From Gallionellales bacterium 39-52-133 (lineage in GTDB: Bacteria > Pseudomonadota > Gammaproteobacteria > Burkholderiales > Gallionellaceae), in NCBI GenBank assembly GCA_002278935.1, contig NCJL01000003.1:248001-312000 (forward strand): 64,000 nt of DNA, given 5' to 3'. The notes beneath the pieces are model-generated. The model searched no databases, was not told where the DNA came from, and was given only the letters and a program-made list of their open reading frames with translations. Every line of letters begins with the position of its first letter. Position 1 is the first letter of the stretch. The position numbers were made by a program, and so were the translations under genes. Of the stretch, positions 46,135-56,245 are shown in pieces.

Positions 46135-46887
46135 ATGCGTCGTAAACTGGTCGTCGGCAATTGGAAAATGTTTGGCCGCCTTGCGCGTAACCAGGCCTTG
46201 CTGGAGGGTGTGGCGGCGGGCGTGCGTGATTTGCGCAATACTGATTGCGCTGTATGCGTGCCTTATCCCTATCTTGCCCAGGCACAAGCGCTGCTACAGG
46301 GCAGCAATGTTGCTTGGGGCGCCCAAAACATGAGTCATCACGAAGAAGGTGCCTACACCGGCGAAGTGGCAGCCGGCATGCTGGTGGAGTTCGGTTGCAA
46401 GTACGTGATCCTCGGCCATTCCGAGCGTCGCGGCCTGTATCATGAAAGCGACGAAACGGTTGCAATGAAATTTGATGCCGCGCTCAAAGCTGGCCTTCAG
46501 CCGATTTTGTGCGTGGGCGAAACATTGGCTGAGCGTGAGGCGGGTATTACAGAAGAAATCGTGGCGCGCCAACTTGATGAGGTTGTCAATCGTGCAGGCG
46601 TCAAAGCTCTGGAAAAAGCAGTGGTAGCCTATGAGCCGGTTTGGGCTATAGGCACCGGGAAAACGGCATCGCCGGACCAGGCGCAGGCAGTACATGCCTT
46701 TATTCGTCAAAGGGTTGCGAAGCTGGATGGTCAGGTGGCGCAAGGCTTGTGTATACTCTACGGTGGTAGCGTAAAAGCGGCGAATGCAGCAGAGCTGTTT
46801 TCGATGGCAGATATCGATGGTGGCCTGATCGGTGGCGCGTCGCTGGTGGCTGAAGATTTTGTGGCAATTTGCCGCGCGGGTAAGTAG
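46135..46887 (+). CDS. tpiA: Triosephosphate isomerase
   Basis: 250 residues, full-length TIM barrel interconverting dihydroxyacetone phosphate and glyceraldehyde 3-phosphate. Catalytic K11 in NWKMFG, H95 in LGHSERR and E167 in AYEPVWAIGTG are in place, with the phosphate-binding loop LYGGSVKAANA near the end. It precedes secG by 19 bases, the conserved tpiA-secG-tRNA-Leu-nuo order of many proteobacteria. Confidence 0.97.
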   Translation: MRRKLVVGNWKMFGRLARNQALLEGVAAGVRDLRNTDCAVCVPYPYLAQAQALLQGSNVAWGAQNMSHHEEGAYTGEVAAGMLVEFGCKYVILGHSERRGLYHESDETVAMKFDAALKAGLQPILCVGETLAEREAGITEEIVARQLDEVVNRAGVKALEKAVVAYEPVWAIGTGKTASPDQAQAVHAFIRQRVAKLDGQVAQGLCILYGGSVKAANAAELFSMADIDGGLIGGASLVAEDFVAICRAGK

Positions 46888-46906
46888 TTTTATTGGAGTA
46901 TTTTAA

Positions 46907-47281
46907 GTGGAAACATTAGTTTGGTTTGTACACGTTGTTAGTGCTGTCGCGCTGATAATTCTGGTGCTGGTGCAGCATGGCAAGGGTGCAGATATGGGCG
47001 CGGCTTTTGGCACGGGATCTGCGGGCAGTTTATTTGGCTCAAGCGGCTCGGCTAATTTTTTAAGCCGTAGCACTGCTGTTGCAGCCACCATATTTTTTAT
47101 CACCAGTCTCAGTCTGACTTATATTTATGCCCAGCCTGTACAAAGTGCGGGCGTGATGGAAAAAATGGATGCCAGCCAGCCTGATGCAGGCAAGGCGGTC
47201 CCGCAATTGGCTCCTGAAACTGCTCCCGCAGTATCAAAAAGCGATACCACTGGTTCCAAATCAAAGGATATTCCCAACTAA
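46907..47281 (+). CDS. secG: Preprotein translocase subunit SecG
   Basis: 124 residues. Start GTG at 46907 with TGGAG 8 bases before. Two spans (about 2-22 and 50-70) around the conserved cytoplasmic loop [26 protein letters not shown], then a polar tail. SecG assists SecYE in moving proteins across the inner membrane. It is followed by the tRNA-Leu gene 28 bases later. Confidence 0.94.
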   Translation: METLVWFVHVVSAVALIILVLVQHGKGADMGAAFGTGSAGSLFGSSGSANFLSRSTAVAATIFFITSLSLTYIYAQPVQSAGVMEKMDASQPDAGKAVPQLAPETAPAVSKSDTTGSKSKDIPN

Positions 47282-47309
47282 ATCCGGGGAGTTCCAAAAG
47301 TAAATATTT

Positions 47310-47396
47310 GCGGAGTTGGCGGAATTGGTAGACGCGCAGCCTTGAGGTGGCTGTGTCCGTAAGGACGTGAGGGTTCGAGTCCCTTGCCCCGCACCA
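47310..47396 (+). tRNA. tRNA-Leu (anticodon GAG)
   Basis: 87 bases including the encoded CCA. The D arm GGCGGAATTGGTAGACGC, anticodon stem CAGCC/GGCTG with loop TTGAGGT (anticodon GAG at 47344-47346), a long variable arm TGTCCGTAAGGACGT of class II tRNAs and T arm GAGGGTTCGAGTCCCTT are clear. The acceptor stem GCGGAGT/GCCCCGC has one A-C mismatch and a terminal T-G pair. Located between secG and nuoA, a common place for this gene. Confidence 0.95.
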
Positions 47397-47485
47397 AATA
47401 TCAAGCTAAAGTTTTCTAGGCTTTGGTTGAATACAATAAACTAGATTGATCTGCGTCCTGTGATGCAGATCAGGGGGGAACTCAG

Positions 47486-47842
47486 ATGTTGGAAAACTAT
47501 TTTCCGGTCCTGTTATTTATCATCGTAGGTCTGGCCATTGGCGTTATTCCCTTGCTGTTGGGCTGGATACTTGCGCCCAATCGTCCCGATGACGCAAAGC
47601 TTTCACCCTATGAGTGCGGTTTTGAGGCTTTTGAGGATGCGCGCATGAAATTTGACGTGCGCTATTATCTGGTCGCTATTCTGTTTATCCTGTTTGATCT
47701 GGAAATCGCGTTCCTGTTTCCGTGGGCCATCGTACTGCAGGAAATTGGCATGTTCGGATTTGTCTCCATGATGGTGTTTTTATCTATCCTGGTGGTTGGA
47801 TTTATCTATGAATGGAAAAAAGGAGCCTTGGAATGGGAATAG
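47486..47842 (+). CDS. nuoA: NADH-quinone oxidoreductase subunit A
   Basis: 118 residues with three spans. It is a membrane-arm subunit near the quinone site. Features: [25 protein letters not shown], the conserved loop with Glu-Cys-Gly, and [37 protein letters not shown] precedes the ATG. First gene of the 14-gene nuo operon; its end overlaps nuoB by 10 bases. Confidence 0.97.
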   Translation: MLENYFPVLLFIIVGLAIGVIPLLLGWILAPNRPDDAKLSPYECGFEAFEDARMKFDVRYYLVAILFILFDLEIAFLFPWAIVLQEIGMFGFVSMMVFLSILVVGFIYEWKKGALEWE

Positions 47843-48312
47843 AAGGCGTTCTTGAAAAGGGTTTTGTCACGACATCCCTTGACACGGTTATCAACTATAC
47901 CCGCACCGGCTCCCTGTGGCCGATGACCTTTGGCCTGGCCTGTTGCGCGGTGGAAATGATGCATGCGGCAGCCTCCCGTTACGACATTGCGCGGTTTGGC
48001 GCCGAAGTATTTCGTCCCAGTCCGCGCCAGTCTGATCTGATGATTGTTGCCGGCACCTTGTGCAACAAGATGGCGCCAGCCCTGCGCAAAGTCTACGACC
48101 AGATGGCTGAGCCGCGATACGTGATTTCCATGGGCTCGTGCGCCAATGGCGGCGGCTATTACCATTATTCCTATTCCGTTGTGCGCGGTTGCGACCGCAT
48201 CGTGCCGGTGGATGTGTATGTGCCTGGCTGTCCCCCAACGGCTGAAGCCTTGCTCTACGGGCTGATACAGCTGCAAAACAAGATCAAACGAACGAATACA
48301 ATCGCACGCTAG
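47833..48312 (+). CDS. nuoB: NADH-quinone oxidoreductase subunit B
   Basis: 159 residues, carries the terminal 4Fe-4S cluster N2 that passes electrons to quinone. Ligands C37, C38 (LACCAVEMM), C103 (MGSCANGGG) and C133 (VPGCPP) are all present. The start at 47833 has AAAGGAG 7 bases upstream and overlaps nuoA; the open frame extends a further seven codons upstream. nuoC follows after 8 bases. Confidence 0.97.
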   Translation: MGIEGVLEKGFVTTSLDTVINYTRTGSLWPMTFGLACCAVEMMHAAASRYDIARFGAEVFRPSPRQSDLMIVAGTLCNKMAPALRKVYDQMAEPRYVISMGSCANGGGYYHYSYSVVRGCDRIVPVDVYVPGCPPTAEALLYGLIQLQNKIKRTNTIAR

Positions 48313-48320
48313 GACTGGAC

Positions 48321-48968
48321 ATGGCTACTGATTTGAAGCAATTGAGTGCAGCATTGCAGGACGCATTTGGCGGGCAGATAGTCAATCTGGACGATAGTCT
48401 GGGCGAGTTGACGCTGATGGTGCGCGCGCAGGATATGCAGGCTGTATTGACCCGCTTGCGCGACGATTCAAGGTTTGACTTTGAACAATTGATTGATCTG
48501 TGCGGTGTGGACTATTCGACCTACGGCAGCGATGTGAGCGAGGGTGGGGCTTATTTCAGCGATGATGCATCTGCGCCTTGTGTTTTGAGGCCTTACCGTT
48601 TTGCCGCGGTTTACCACCTGTTGTCGATCAGCAATAACCTGCGTTTGCGTGTGCGCGTGTTTGCCGAGGATGATGCAATGCCCATACTGCCTTCCGTGAT
48701 TGAAATATGGCCATGCGCGAACTGGTATGAGCGAGAGGCCTTCGATCTTTACGGCATAATCTTCACCTCGCATCCCGATTTGCGCCGCCTGTTGACAGAC
48801 TACGGCTTTATCGGCAACCCCTTCCGCAAAGACTTCCCCTTGTCCGGCCATGTTGAGATGCGTTATGACGCCGAGCAGAAGCGCGTGATCTACCAGCCTG
48901 TCAGCATAGAGCCTCGCGAAGTAACGCCGCGGATTGTGCGTGAGGATAGCTATGGGGGGATGAAATAA
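48321..48968 (+). CDS. nuoC: NADH-quinone oxidoreductase subunit C
   Basis: 215 residues of the 30-kDa subunit family, separate from nuoD as usual in betaproteobacteria. The signature [41 protein letters not shown] is complete. The stop TAA at 48966-48968 is followed after one base by the first of three copies of the nuoD start sequence, which suggests that nuoC and nuoD were originally spaced by one base. Confidence 0.96.
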   Translation: MATDLKQLSAALQDAFGGQIVNLDDSLGELTLMVRAQDMQAVLTRLRDDSRFDFEQLIDLCGVDYSTYGSDVSEGGAYFSDDASAPCVLRPYRFAAVYHLLSISNNLRLRVRVFAEDDAMPILPSVIEIWPCANWYEREAFDLYGIIFTSHPDLRRLLTDYGFIGNPFRKDFPLSGHVEMRYDAEQKRVIYQPVSIEPREVTPRIVREDSYGGMK

Positions 48969-48969
48969 A

Positions 48970-49002
48970 ATGGCTGAGATCAAGAACTACACAATGAATT
49001 TT
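48970..49002 (+). repeat. Copy 1 of the nuoD 5' end
   Basis: ATG GCT GAG ATC AAG AAC TAC ... encoding [11 protein letters not shown], identical over 33 bases to the start of the real nuoD at 49235. It then runs into a hairpin element and would give a 41-residue product ending at a TAG (49093-49095). It lies one base after the nuoC stop with GGGGGG about 10 bases upstream, so it is probably the ancestral nuoD start. Confidence 0.85.
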
Positions 49003-49012
49003 AGCTGCGACC

Positions 49013-49045
49013 GCCCTGCGGGCTTAACTTGCATGCGCAAGTTAG
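49013..49045. repeat. Double hairpin element (copy C) after nuoD head copy 1
   Basis: GCCC-TGC-GGGC, T, then TAACTTGC-ATGC-GCAAGTTA plus G. It is followed by TCTTCACTGAAGTTCATGGTG, whose last part is the complement of the nuoD head CACCATGAACTT (as in copy 2). Same plan as copy B beside pstB. Confidence 0.75.
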
Positions 49046-49100
49046 TCTTCACTGAAGTTCATGGTGGGCATTTTTCAAGTTTGGTGTTGGGGTAGTCGAT

Positions 49101-49133
49101 ATGGCGGAAATAAAAAATTACACCATGAACTTT
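49101..49133 (+). repeat. Copy 2 of the nuoD 5' end, synonymous variant
   Basis: ATG GCG GAA ATA AAA AAT TAC ACC ATG AAC TTT: the same eleven residues [11 protein letters not shown] as copies 1 and 3, but with seven synonymous third-base changes. GGGG lies about 9 bases upstream. The frame continues through the element to a stop at 49230-49232 (43 residues). The synonymous pattern shows it diverged as coding sequence, elsewhere or earlier, before it came to lie here. Confidence 0.85.
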
Positions 49134-49143
49134 AGCTGCGACC

Positions 49144-49176
49144 GCCCTGCGGGCTTAACTTGCATGCGCAAGTTAG
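49144..49176. repeat. Double hairpin element (copy D) before the real nuoD
   Basis: GCCC-TGC-GGGC, T, TAACTTGC-ATGC-GCAAGTTA plus G, identical to copy C. It is followed by TCTCCACTGAAATTCATTGTG, complement of the nuoD head version CAATGAATTT found in copies 1 and 3. Confidence 0.75.
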
Positions 49177-49234
49177 TCTCCACTGAAATTCATTGTGGGC
49201 CTGTGCAATCTTTTAAGTGTGGATCGATTTAACC

Positions 49235-50488
49235 ATGGCTGAGATCAAGAACTACACAATGAATTTTGGGCCGCAGCATCCGGCTGCTCATGGCGTGCTG
49301 CGCCTGGTGCTGGAGCTGGACGGCGAAGTCATTCAGCGTGCAGATCCGCATATCGGGCTGCTGCACCGCGCCACTGAAAAACTGGCCGAACATAAAACAT
49401 TCCTGCAATCGGTTCCCTACATGGACAGGCTCGATTACGTCTCGATGATGAGCAACGAGCACGCTTATGTAATGGCGATCGAGAAGCTGCTGGGTATCGA
49501 GGTTCCGGAAAGGGCGGAGTATATCCGCGTGATGTTTGACGAAATCACCCGCATCCTCAACCATCTGCTGTGGCTGGGCGCGCATGGTCTGGATCTGGGC
49601 GCGCAGACCATGCTGTTCTATACCTTCCGTGAGCGTGAAGCTTTAATGGATGCCTATGAAGCGGTTTCCGGTGCGCGTATGCATGCCGCCTATTACCGCC
49701 CGGGTGGTGTGTACCGCGATCTGCCGGACAGCATGCCGCAGTATCAGGCTTCCAAGATACACAATGCAAAAGCCGTCAAGCGCATGAACGAAAACCGTAC
49801 CGGTTCTTTGCTCGATTATCTGGAAGATTTTGCCAATAATTTCCCTGATCGCGTGGACGAGTATGAAACGCTGCTGACCGATAACCGTATCTGGAAGCAG
49901 CGTACGGTGGGTATCGGTATTCTGTCACCAGAGCGCGCGAAAGCGCTGGGCATGACCGGCCCGATGTTGCGCGGCTCGGGGGTGGTGTGGGATCTGCGCA
50001 AGCATCAACCTTACTCGGTTTACGACAAGCTGGATTTTGATATACCGGTGGGCGTGGAAGGCGATTGTTACGACCGCTATCTGGTGCGTGTGGAAGAAAT
50101 GCGCCAGTCCAACCGCATCATCAAGCAGTGCATCGCGTGGCTGCGTGACCATCCCGGCGCTGTGATGAGCGAAAACCACAAAGTCGCGCCGCCTGCACGC
50201 GAGGGCATGAAGCAGAATATGGAAGAACTGATCCATCACTTCAAGCTGTTTACCGAGGGCATGCATGTGCCGCCGGGTGAAGCCTATGCCGCGGTTGAAC
50301 ACCCCAAGGGCGAGTTTGGCATCTACATCGTGTCGGACGGCGCGAACAAGCCCTATCGCCTGAAGATACGCGCTCCCGGCTACCCGCATCTGGCAGCGCT
50401 GGATGAGATGGCGCGCGGTCACATGCTGGCTGACGTGGTGGCCATTATTGGCACGCAGGATATTGTTTTTGGCGAGATAGATCGTTAA
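49235..50488 (+). CDS. nuoD: NADH-quinone oxidoreductase subunit D
   Basis: 417 residues, the 49-kDa subunit that forms the quinone pocket with Nuo[47 protein letters not shown] and the C-terminal [41 protein letters not shown] are intact. I start at ATG 49235 ([16 protein letters not shown]), the third copy of the start sequence; only here does the frame continue into the gene. The ribosome binding site (GTGGATCG) is weak, so translation may depend on coupling through the upstream mini-frames. Confidence 0.96.
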   Translation: MAEIKNYTMNFGPQHPAAHGVLRLVLELDGEVIQRADPHIGLLHRATEKLAEHKTFLQSVPYMDRLDYVSMMSNEHAYVMAIEKLLGIEVPERAEYIRVMFDEITRILNHLLWLGAHGLDLGAQTMLFYTFREREALMDAYEAVSGARMHAAYYRPGGVYRDLPDSMPQYQASKIHNAKAVKRMNENRTGSLLDYLEDFANNFPDRVDEYETLLTDNRIWKQRTVGIGILSPERAKALGMTGPMLRGSGVVWDLRKHQPYSVYDKLDFDIPVGVEGDCYDRYLVRVEEMRQSNRIIKQCIAWLRDHPGAVMSENHKVAPPAREGMKQNMEELIHHFKLFTEGMHVPPGEAYAAVEHPKGEFGIYIVSDGANKPYRLKIRAPGYPHLAALDEMARGHMLADVVAIIGTQDIVFGEIDR

Positions 50489-50513
50489 TTGTTTTTAGAG
50501 AGATAGAACGCGA

Positions 50514-50993
50514 ATGTTATCCGATCAAATTCAAACTCAAATAAACCGCGAGCTGGGCAAATATCCGGCCGACCAGAAGCAGTCTGCCGTGATGGCCGCG
50601 CTGCGTTTTGTGCAGGATGAAAAAGGCTGGATTGCCAACGAGGATATGGCCGACATTGCGGTTTATCTGGGCATGCCGCAAATGGCCGTGTTTGAAGTTG
50701 CCACTTTTTATCATATGTACAACCTGAAGCCTATGGGCAGGCACACGCTGACTGTATGCACCAATATTTCCTGCATGCTATGCGGCTCCGGCGAAACAGT
50801 TGAGCATCTCAGCAAGCGTCTGGGGATCGGTTTAGGCGAGGTGACAGCGGACGGCAAATTTGGCCTGCGCGAAGGTGAATGCATGGGTGCCTGCGTGGAT
50901 GCGCCGATGTTCACGATCAACAACAAGAAATTATGCGGACGCCTGACCAGCGAAAAGATTGATCAAATTCTTGCGGAGCTGGACAAGCAATGA
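50514..50993 (+). CDS. nuoE: NADH-quinone oxidoreductase subunit E
   Basis: 159 residues, thioredoxin-like 24-kDa subunit with a 2Fe-2S cluster (N1a). Ligands C82 and C87 (VCTNISC) and C123 and C127 (GECMGAC). Helical N-terminus with [17 protein letters not shown]. Last four bases overlap nuoF (ATGA), so the two are coupled. Confidence 0.96.
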   Translation: MLSDQIQTQINRELGKYPADQKQSAVMAALRFVQDEKGWIANEDMADIAVYLGMPQMAVFEVATFYHMYNLKPMGRHTLTVCTNISCMLCGSGETVEHLSKRLGIGLGEVTADGKFGLREGECMGACVDAPMFTINNKKLCGRLTSEKIDQILAELDKQ

Positions 50994-52261
50994 ACGCACC
51001 TATTCTCCTCAATACCTCGCATTTCGACAAGCCGTGGACGCTGGAAAACTACCTTAAAGTAGGCGGCTATCAGGCGCTGCGCAAAGTGATAGAAAACAAA
51101 ATGTCGGCAGATGACATCATCGCCGAAGTGAAGGCCTCGGGTCTGCGCGGTCGCGGTGGTGCGGGTTTCCCCACCGGGCTGAAATGGAGCTTCATGCCGC
51201 GCAATTACGAGGGTGACAAATACCTGGTGTGCAACTCGGATGAAGGCGAGCCGGGCACCTGCAAGGACAGGGATATTCTGCGCTTTAACCCGCACAGCCT
51301 GATCGAAGGTATGGCGATTGCCGCTTACACCATGAGTGTTAAGGTGGGTTATAACTACGTGCACGGCGAAATCTACGAGGCTTACGAGCGCATGGAAGCG
51401 GCCTGTGAAGAAGCGCGCAAGGCGGGCTATCTGGGCAATAATATTCTGGGTTCCGGTTTTGTCTTCGATCTGCATAACCATCTGGGCTACGGTGCCTATG
51501 TGTGCGGTGAAGAAACTGCTCTGCTGGAGTCGCTGGAGGGCAAAAAAGGCCAGCCCCGCTTCAAGCCGCCTTTCCCCGCCAGCTTTGGCCTGTATGGCAA
51601 GCCGACCACCATCAACAACACCGAAACTTTTGCCAGCATTCCCTACATTATCCGCGAGGGCGGCAAGAAGTTTGCCGATATGGGCGTGCCGAACAGCGGC
51701 GGCGTCAAGCTGTTCTCCGTATCCGGCCATGTGAACAATCCCGGCAATTTTGAAGTGCCGCTGGGTACGCCGTTCAAGAAGCTGCTGGAGATGGCCGGCG
51801 GTGTGCGTGGCGGGCGCAAGCTGAAAGCCGTGATCCCCGGCGGTTCCTCGATGCCGGTGTTGCCGGGCGAGATCATGATGGATCTGAACATGGATTTTGA
51901 TTCGATCCAGAAGGCGGGTTCCTATCTTGGTACGGGTGCGGTGATCGTGATGGACGAGACCACCTGCATGGTGCGCGCGCTGGAACGCCTGTCATATTTT
52001 TACTTCGAAGAATCTTGCGGTCAGTGCACGCCGTGCCGCGAAGGCACCGGCTGGCTGTACCGCATCGTGCACCGTATCGAAAAAGGCGAGGGTCGACCCG
52101 AAGATCTGGATTTGCTGCTGAGCCTGTGCGAAAACATTGCGGGCCGCACCATCTGCGCGCTGGGCGATGCGGCGGCGTGGCCGGTACAGGGCTTCCTCAA
52201 GCATTATCGCAGCGAGTTTGAATACCACATCGAGCACAAGCGTTGCTTGGTAAAAGACTAA
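50990..52261 (+). CDS. nuoF: NADH-quinone oxidoreductase subunit F
   Basis: 423 residues, the 51-kDa NADH-oxidising subunit with FMN and 4Fe-4S cluster N3. The NADH/FMN loops GRGGAGFP (54-61), [14 protein letters not shown] and [17 protein letters not shown] are present. Cluster ligands C343, C346, C349 (SCGQCTPC) and C389 (TICALGD). It works at the tip of the peripheral arm with NuoE and NuoG. Confidence 0.97.
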   Translation: MNAPILLNTSHFDKPWTLENYLKVGGYQALRKVIENKMSADDIIAEVKASGLRGRGGAGFPTGLKWSFMPRNYEGDKYLVCNSDEGEPGTCKDRDILRFNPHSLIEGMAIAAYTMSVKVGYNYVHGEIYEAYERMEAACEEARKAGYLGNNILGSGFVFDLHNHLGYGAYVCGEETALLESLEGKKGQPRFKPPFPASFGLYGKPTTINNTETFASIPYIIREGGKKFADMGVPNSGGVKLFSVSGHVNNPGNFEVPLGTPFKKLLEMAGGVRGGRKLKAVIPGGSSMPVLPGEIMMDLNMDFDSIQKAGSYLGTGAVIVMDETTCMVRALERLSYFYFEESCGQCTPCREGTGWLYRIVHRIEKGEGRPEDLDLLLSLCENIAGRTICALGDAAAWPVQGFLKHYRSEFEYHIEHKRCLVKD

Positions 52262-52276
52262 ACGGTTAGGTGAGCA

Positions 52277-54619
52277 ATGATCAATATTGAAATTGACGGC
52301 AAAAAGGTCGAGGTTGAAAACGGCCGCAGCGTGATCGAGGCAGCTCATCAGGCTGGCATCTACATCCCGCACTTCTGTTATCACAAAAAATTATCCATCG
52401 CGGCCAATTGCCGCATGTGTCTGGTGCAGGTTGAAAAGGCTCCCAAGCCTTTGCCTGCCTGCGCCACCCCGGTGGCCGAGGGCATGAAGGTGTTTACCGC
52501 TTCCGAGCAGGCGGTAAAGGCGCAAAAGGGCGTGATGGAATTTCTGCTGATCAACCATCCGCTGGATTGCCCGATTTGCGACCAGGGCGGTGAGTGCGAG
52601 TTGCAGGATCTGGCCGTCGGATACGGCGGCAGCGCATCGCGTTACCAGGAAGAAAAGCGCGTGGTATTGCACAAGGATATCGGACCCCTGGTTTCAGCCG
52701 AGGAGATGAGCCGCTGCATTAACTGTACCCGTTGCGTGCGTTTCGGTATTGAAATCGGCGGCGAGATGGAGCTGGGGCAGGCCTTCCGCGGCGAGCATGC
52801 CGAGATTATGAGTTTTGTGTCGGGTACGGTAAATTCAGAGCTGTCCGGCAATATGATAGACCTGTGCCCGGTCGGCGCGCTCACCAGCAAGCCGTTCCGC
52901 TACAAGGCGCGCACCTGGGAGTTGTCACGCCGCAAATCAATCAGCCCGCACGACAGCCTGGGTTCCAATCTGGCGGTTCAGGTCATGGACAATCGCGTGA
53001 TGCGCGTATTGCCGCTGGAGAATGAAGCGGTCAACGAATGCTGGCTATCGGACAAGGATCGCTTCAGTTATGAAGGGTTGAATTCCGCACAGCGCCTGAC
53101 CAGGCCCATGCTCAAGCAGGGCGGTCGCTGGCAGGAAGTTGAGTGGCAGGTTGCGCTGGAGTACGTGGCGAATGGCTTGCGCCAGGTTGGCAAGGAAGCC
53201 GGCGCCGAAAATATTGGCGCGCTGGCCACGGGCAACTCCACGCTGGAAGAAATGTATCTGCTGCAGAAACTCGTGCGCGGACTGGGTAGCGATAACGTCG
53301 ATTTCCGTTTACGCCAGGCCGATTTCAGCGCCGATGGCAAGCAACTTGGCGCGCCGTGGTTAGGCATGTCTGTGGCAGAGCTCAATCAGGCGGATCGCTT
53401 CCTGCTGGTCGGCAGCTTCCTGCGCAAAGATCAGCCGCTGCTGGCTGCAAGAATACGTCATGCCGTCAAACGCGGCGCACAGGCCAGCGTGCTGCATAGC
53501 GCGGACGATGATCTGCTGATGAAAGTGGCGAACAAGCTGATTGTTGCGCCGTCGGAGATGGTGTCCATGCTGGCGCAAATTCTGCAAACGCTGGCAGCCG
53601 AAAAGAAAGCCGCAGTGGATGCCAGCGTGCAGCCTTTGCTGCAGGGTGTCGCGACATCCGCCACGGCACAGGCTATCGCCAGAAGCCTGATGAGCGGTGA
53701 ACGCAGCGTTATTTTGCTGGGCAACTTCGCGCAGCAGCATCCGCAGGCAGCCCAGCTGCAACTGCTGGCGCAGCATATTGCCGCGCTGTGCAATGGCAGG
53801 TTCGGTTTCCTCGGCGAGGCGGCAAACAGTGTGGGCGGATATCTCGCGCAGGCAGTGCCGTCCGCAAAGGGCATGAATGCTGCGGCGATGCTGGCATCGC
53901 CGCGCAAGGCTTATCTGCTGCTGAACGTCGAAGCGGAACTGGATACGCAAAATGGTGCGCAGGCTGTCGCGGCGATGCAGGCGGCCGATATGGTGGTGGC
54001 ACTTTCCGCCTACAAGCATCAGGCCAGCGAATATGCCGACGTGATGCTGCCGATTTCACCGTTCACTGAAACTTCCGGTACTTTTGTGAATACCGAAGGC
54101 CGTGTGCAAAGCTTCAAGGGCGCAGTCAAGCCACTGGGCGAGGCGCGTCCCGCGTGGAAAGTGTTGCGCGTACTGGGCAATCTGCTGAATGTGGCCGGCT
54201 TCGACTACGACAGCAGCGAAGCGGTGCGCGACGAAGTGCTGAAGGGTATGGAGGTCAGCAGCAAACTGAACAATCAATTGCAGGGTTTGACCGTGCAGCC
54301 TGCGGCAGCGATGCACGGCTTGCAGCGCGTTTCCGAGGTGCCGATCTATGCAACGGATGCTGTTGTGCGCCGCTCTGCGCCCTTGCAGGCAACCCATGAT
54401 GCGTTGCCGCCGCATGCAGCCATGCATGGCGAGGAATTGAAAAAACTGGGTGTGACGCCCGGTGCGCAGGTCAAAGTAAAAACGGCGCAGGGTAGTGCCC
54501 AGCTTGCGATAGCTGCGGATGATAAATTGCCGATGGGCGTAGTGCGTGTGGCGGCAGGCCATGCAAGCACGGCCTGGCTGGGTGCCATGTTTGGCACAAT
54601 TTCGGTGGAGCGCGCGTAA
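52277..54619 (+). CDS. nuoG: NADH-quinone oxidoreductase subunit G
   Basis: 780 residues, the 75-kDa subunit. N-terminal ferredoxin domain with 2Fe-2S ligands C34, C45, C48 and C62 (N1b), the His-Cys 4Fe-4S motif H94, C98, C101, C107 (N5) and the CINCTRC cluster (N4) near 148-154. The extra N7 cysteine motif of E. coli-type NuoG was not evident. A molybdopterin-oxidoreductase-like domain without cofactor fills the rest. The next gene starts at the base after its stop. Confidence 0.96.
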   Translation: MINIEIDGKKVEVENGRSVIEAAHQAGIYIPHFCYHKKLSIAANCRMCLVQVEKAPKPLPACATPVAEGMKVFTASEQAVKAQKGVMEFLLINHPLDCPICDQGGECELQDLAVGYGGSASRYQEEKRVVLHKDIGPLVSAEEMSRCINCTRCVRFGIEIGGEMELGQAFRGEHAEIMSFVSGTVNSELSGNMIDLCPVGALTSKPFRYKARTWELSRRKSISPHDSLGSNLAVQVMDNRVMRVLPLENEAVNECWLSDKDRFSYEGLNSAQRLTRPMLKQGGRWQEVEWQVALEYVANGLRQVGKEAGAENIGALATGNSTLEEMYLLQKLVRGLGSDNVDFRLRQADFSADGKQLGAPWLGMSVAELNQADRFLLVGSFLRKDQPLLAARIRHAVKRGAQASVLHSADDDLLMKVANKLIVAPSEMVSMLAQILQTLAAEKKAAVDASVQPLLQGVATSATAQAIARSLMSGERSVILLGNFAQQHPQAAQLQLLAQHIAALCNGRFGFLGEAANSVGGYLAQAVPSAKGMNAAAMLASPRKAYLLLNVEAELDTQNGAQAVAAMQAADMVVALSAYKHQASEYADVMLPISPFTETSGTFVNTEGRVQSFKGAVKPLGEARPAWKVLRVLGNLLNVAGFDYDSSEAVRDEVLKGMEVSSKLNNQLQGLTVQPAAAMHGLQRVSEVPIYATDAVVRRSAPLQATHDALPPHAAMHGEELKKLGVTPGAQVKVKTAQGSAQLAIAADDKLPMGVVRVAAGHASTAWLGAMFGTISVERA

Positions 54620-55738
54620 ATGGAAGCTCAAGTACTGCATTTCTTTCAATGGTTTTGGGATCTGTTCGGGCTGTGGAATGTTGTCTGGTCGTTCGTTGAG
54701 CCAGTCTGGCCGCTGATCTGGAACCTGATGAAGATCGTGGCCATTGTTGCACCGCTGATGATAGGGGTGGCTTACCTGACATACGCCGAGCGTAAAATTC
54801 TGGCTTATATGCAGGTGCGTGTCGGCCCGAACCGCGTCGGCTACTACGGCTTGTTGCAGCCGATTGCAGACGGCATCAAGCTGCTGTTCAAGGAATTGAT
54901 TGTTCCTATCCGCTCCAACAAACTGCTGTTCGCCTTTGCGCCGGTGATGGTGCTTGCACCCGCCCTGGCCGCCTGGGCGGTGGTGCCGTTTGCCGATGGC
55001 ATGGTGCTGGCGAATATCAACGCGGGTCTGCTGTTTATTCTGGCGATGACTTCTATCGGCGTGTACGGCGTGATTATCGCGGGCTGGTCGTCCAATTCCA
55101 AATATGCTTTCCTCGGCGCGATGCGCTCGGCGGCGCAGATGGTGTCGTACGAATTGCCGATGGGTTTTGCGCTGGTGTGCGTGCTGCTGGCGGCGCAGAG
55201 CATGAACCTGACGGATATCGTGATGGGCCAGCAAAGCAATGCCGGCATGCTGGGCTGGTATTTTGTGCCGCTGTTCCCGATGTTTATCGTGTATCTGATT
55301 TCGGGTGTGGCGGAAACCAACCGTGCGCCGTTTGACATGGCCGAAGGCGAATCGGAGATTGTCGCGGGCTTCCATGTGGAATATTCCGGCATGGGCTTCG
55401 CGCTGTTCTTCCTCGGCGAATATGCAAACATGATACTGATTGCCGGGCTGACCTCGCTGTTCTTCCTCGGTGGCTGGCTGAACCCATTCCATGGCTGGAT
55501 GTTGGTGGGCGCCCTGACCGAATGGGTTCCCGGCATTGTGTGGCTGCTGGGCAAAATGTTCTTCGTGCTGTTCCTGTTCCTGTGGTTCCGTGCAACTTTC
55601 CCGCGCTATCGCTATGACCAGTTGATGCGTCTGGGCTGGAAGGTGCTGATTCCGCTTACGCTGGTCTGGGTTGTTGTGGTTGCCGCCTGGATGCAAACAC
55701 CGTATTGGCTGTGGACACCCGCGTCCGTGCAAGGATAA
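54620..55738 (+). CDS. nuoH: NADH-quinone oxidoreductase subunit H
   Basis: 372 residues, eight or nine spans, the membrane subunit that forms the quinone tunnel with NuoB and NuoD. Typical loops: [35 protein letters not shown]-type [32 protein letters not shown] and [28 protein letters not shown] with its acidic residues. Three bases separate it from nuoI. Confidence 0.97.
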   Translation: MEAQVLHFFQWFWDLFGLWNVVWSFVEPVWPLIWNLMKIVAIVAPLMIGVAYLTYAERKILAYMQVRVGPNRVGYYGLLQPIADGIKLLFKELIVPIRSNKLLFAFAPVMVLAPALAAWAVVPFADGMVLANINAGLLFILAMTSIGVYGVIIAGWSSNSKYAFLGAMRSAAQMVSYELPMGFALVCVLLAAQSMNLTDIVMGQQSNAGMLGWYFVPLFPMFIVYLISGVAETNRAPFDMAEGESEIVAGFHVEYSGMGFALFFLGEYANMILIAGLTSLFFLGGWLNPFHGWMLVGALTEWVPGIVWLLGKMFFVLFLFLWFRATFPRYRYDQLMRLGWKVLIPLTLVWVVVVAAWMQTPYWLWTPASVQG

Positions 55739-55741
55739 AAA

Positions 55742-56230
55742 ATGCAAAAAATCACTCATTTAATTAAAAGCTTCATGCTGTGGGAACTGCTCAAGGGCAT
55801 GGCCCTGACAGGCCGCTATATGTTTGCACGCAACATCACCGTGCATTTCCCCGAAGAAAAAACCCCGCAAAGTTTCCGTTTTCGCGGCCTGCATGCGCAG
55901 CGCAGATACGCCAATGGCGAAGAGCGTTGCATCGGCTGCAAGCTGTGCGAAGCGGTATGCCCGGCGCTGGCAATCAAAATCGAGACCGAGGAACGTGCCG
56001 ATGGAACACGGCGCACGACCCAGTACGATATCGATCTGGTGAAATGCATCTTCTGTGGATTCTGCGAAGAGGCCTGCCCGGTGGATGCCATCGTGGAAAC
56101 TCGCATATTGGAATATCACGGTGAAAAACGCGGTGATCTTTACTACACCAAAGAAATGTTGCTGGCCGTAGGCGATAAATACGAGGCGCAAATCGCCAAA
56201 GATCGCGCGGCCGACGCACCATACCGTTAA
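55742..56230 (+). CDS. nuoI: NADH-quinone oxidoreductase subunit I
   Basis: 162 residues, ferredoxin-like with two 4Fe-4S clusters (N6a, N6b): C63, C66, C69, C73 ([12 protein letters not shown]) and C102, C105, C108, C112 ([12 protein letters not shown]). An amphipathic N-terminal helix lies on the membrane surface. It carries electrons from NuoG to NuoB. Confidence 0.97.
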   Translation: MQKITHLIKSFMLWELLKGMALTGRYMFARNITVHFPEEKTPQSFRFRGLHAQRRYANGEERCIGCKLCEAVCPALAIKIETEERADGTRRTTQYDIDLVKCIFCGFCEEACPVDAIVETRILEYHGEKRGDLYYTKEMLLAVGDKYEAQIAKDRAADAPYR

Positions 56231-56245
56231 CAATAGGAAGTGCTT

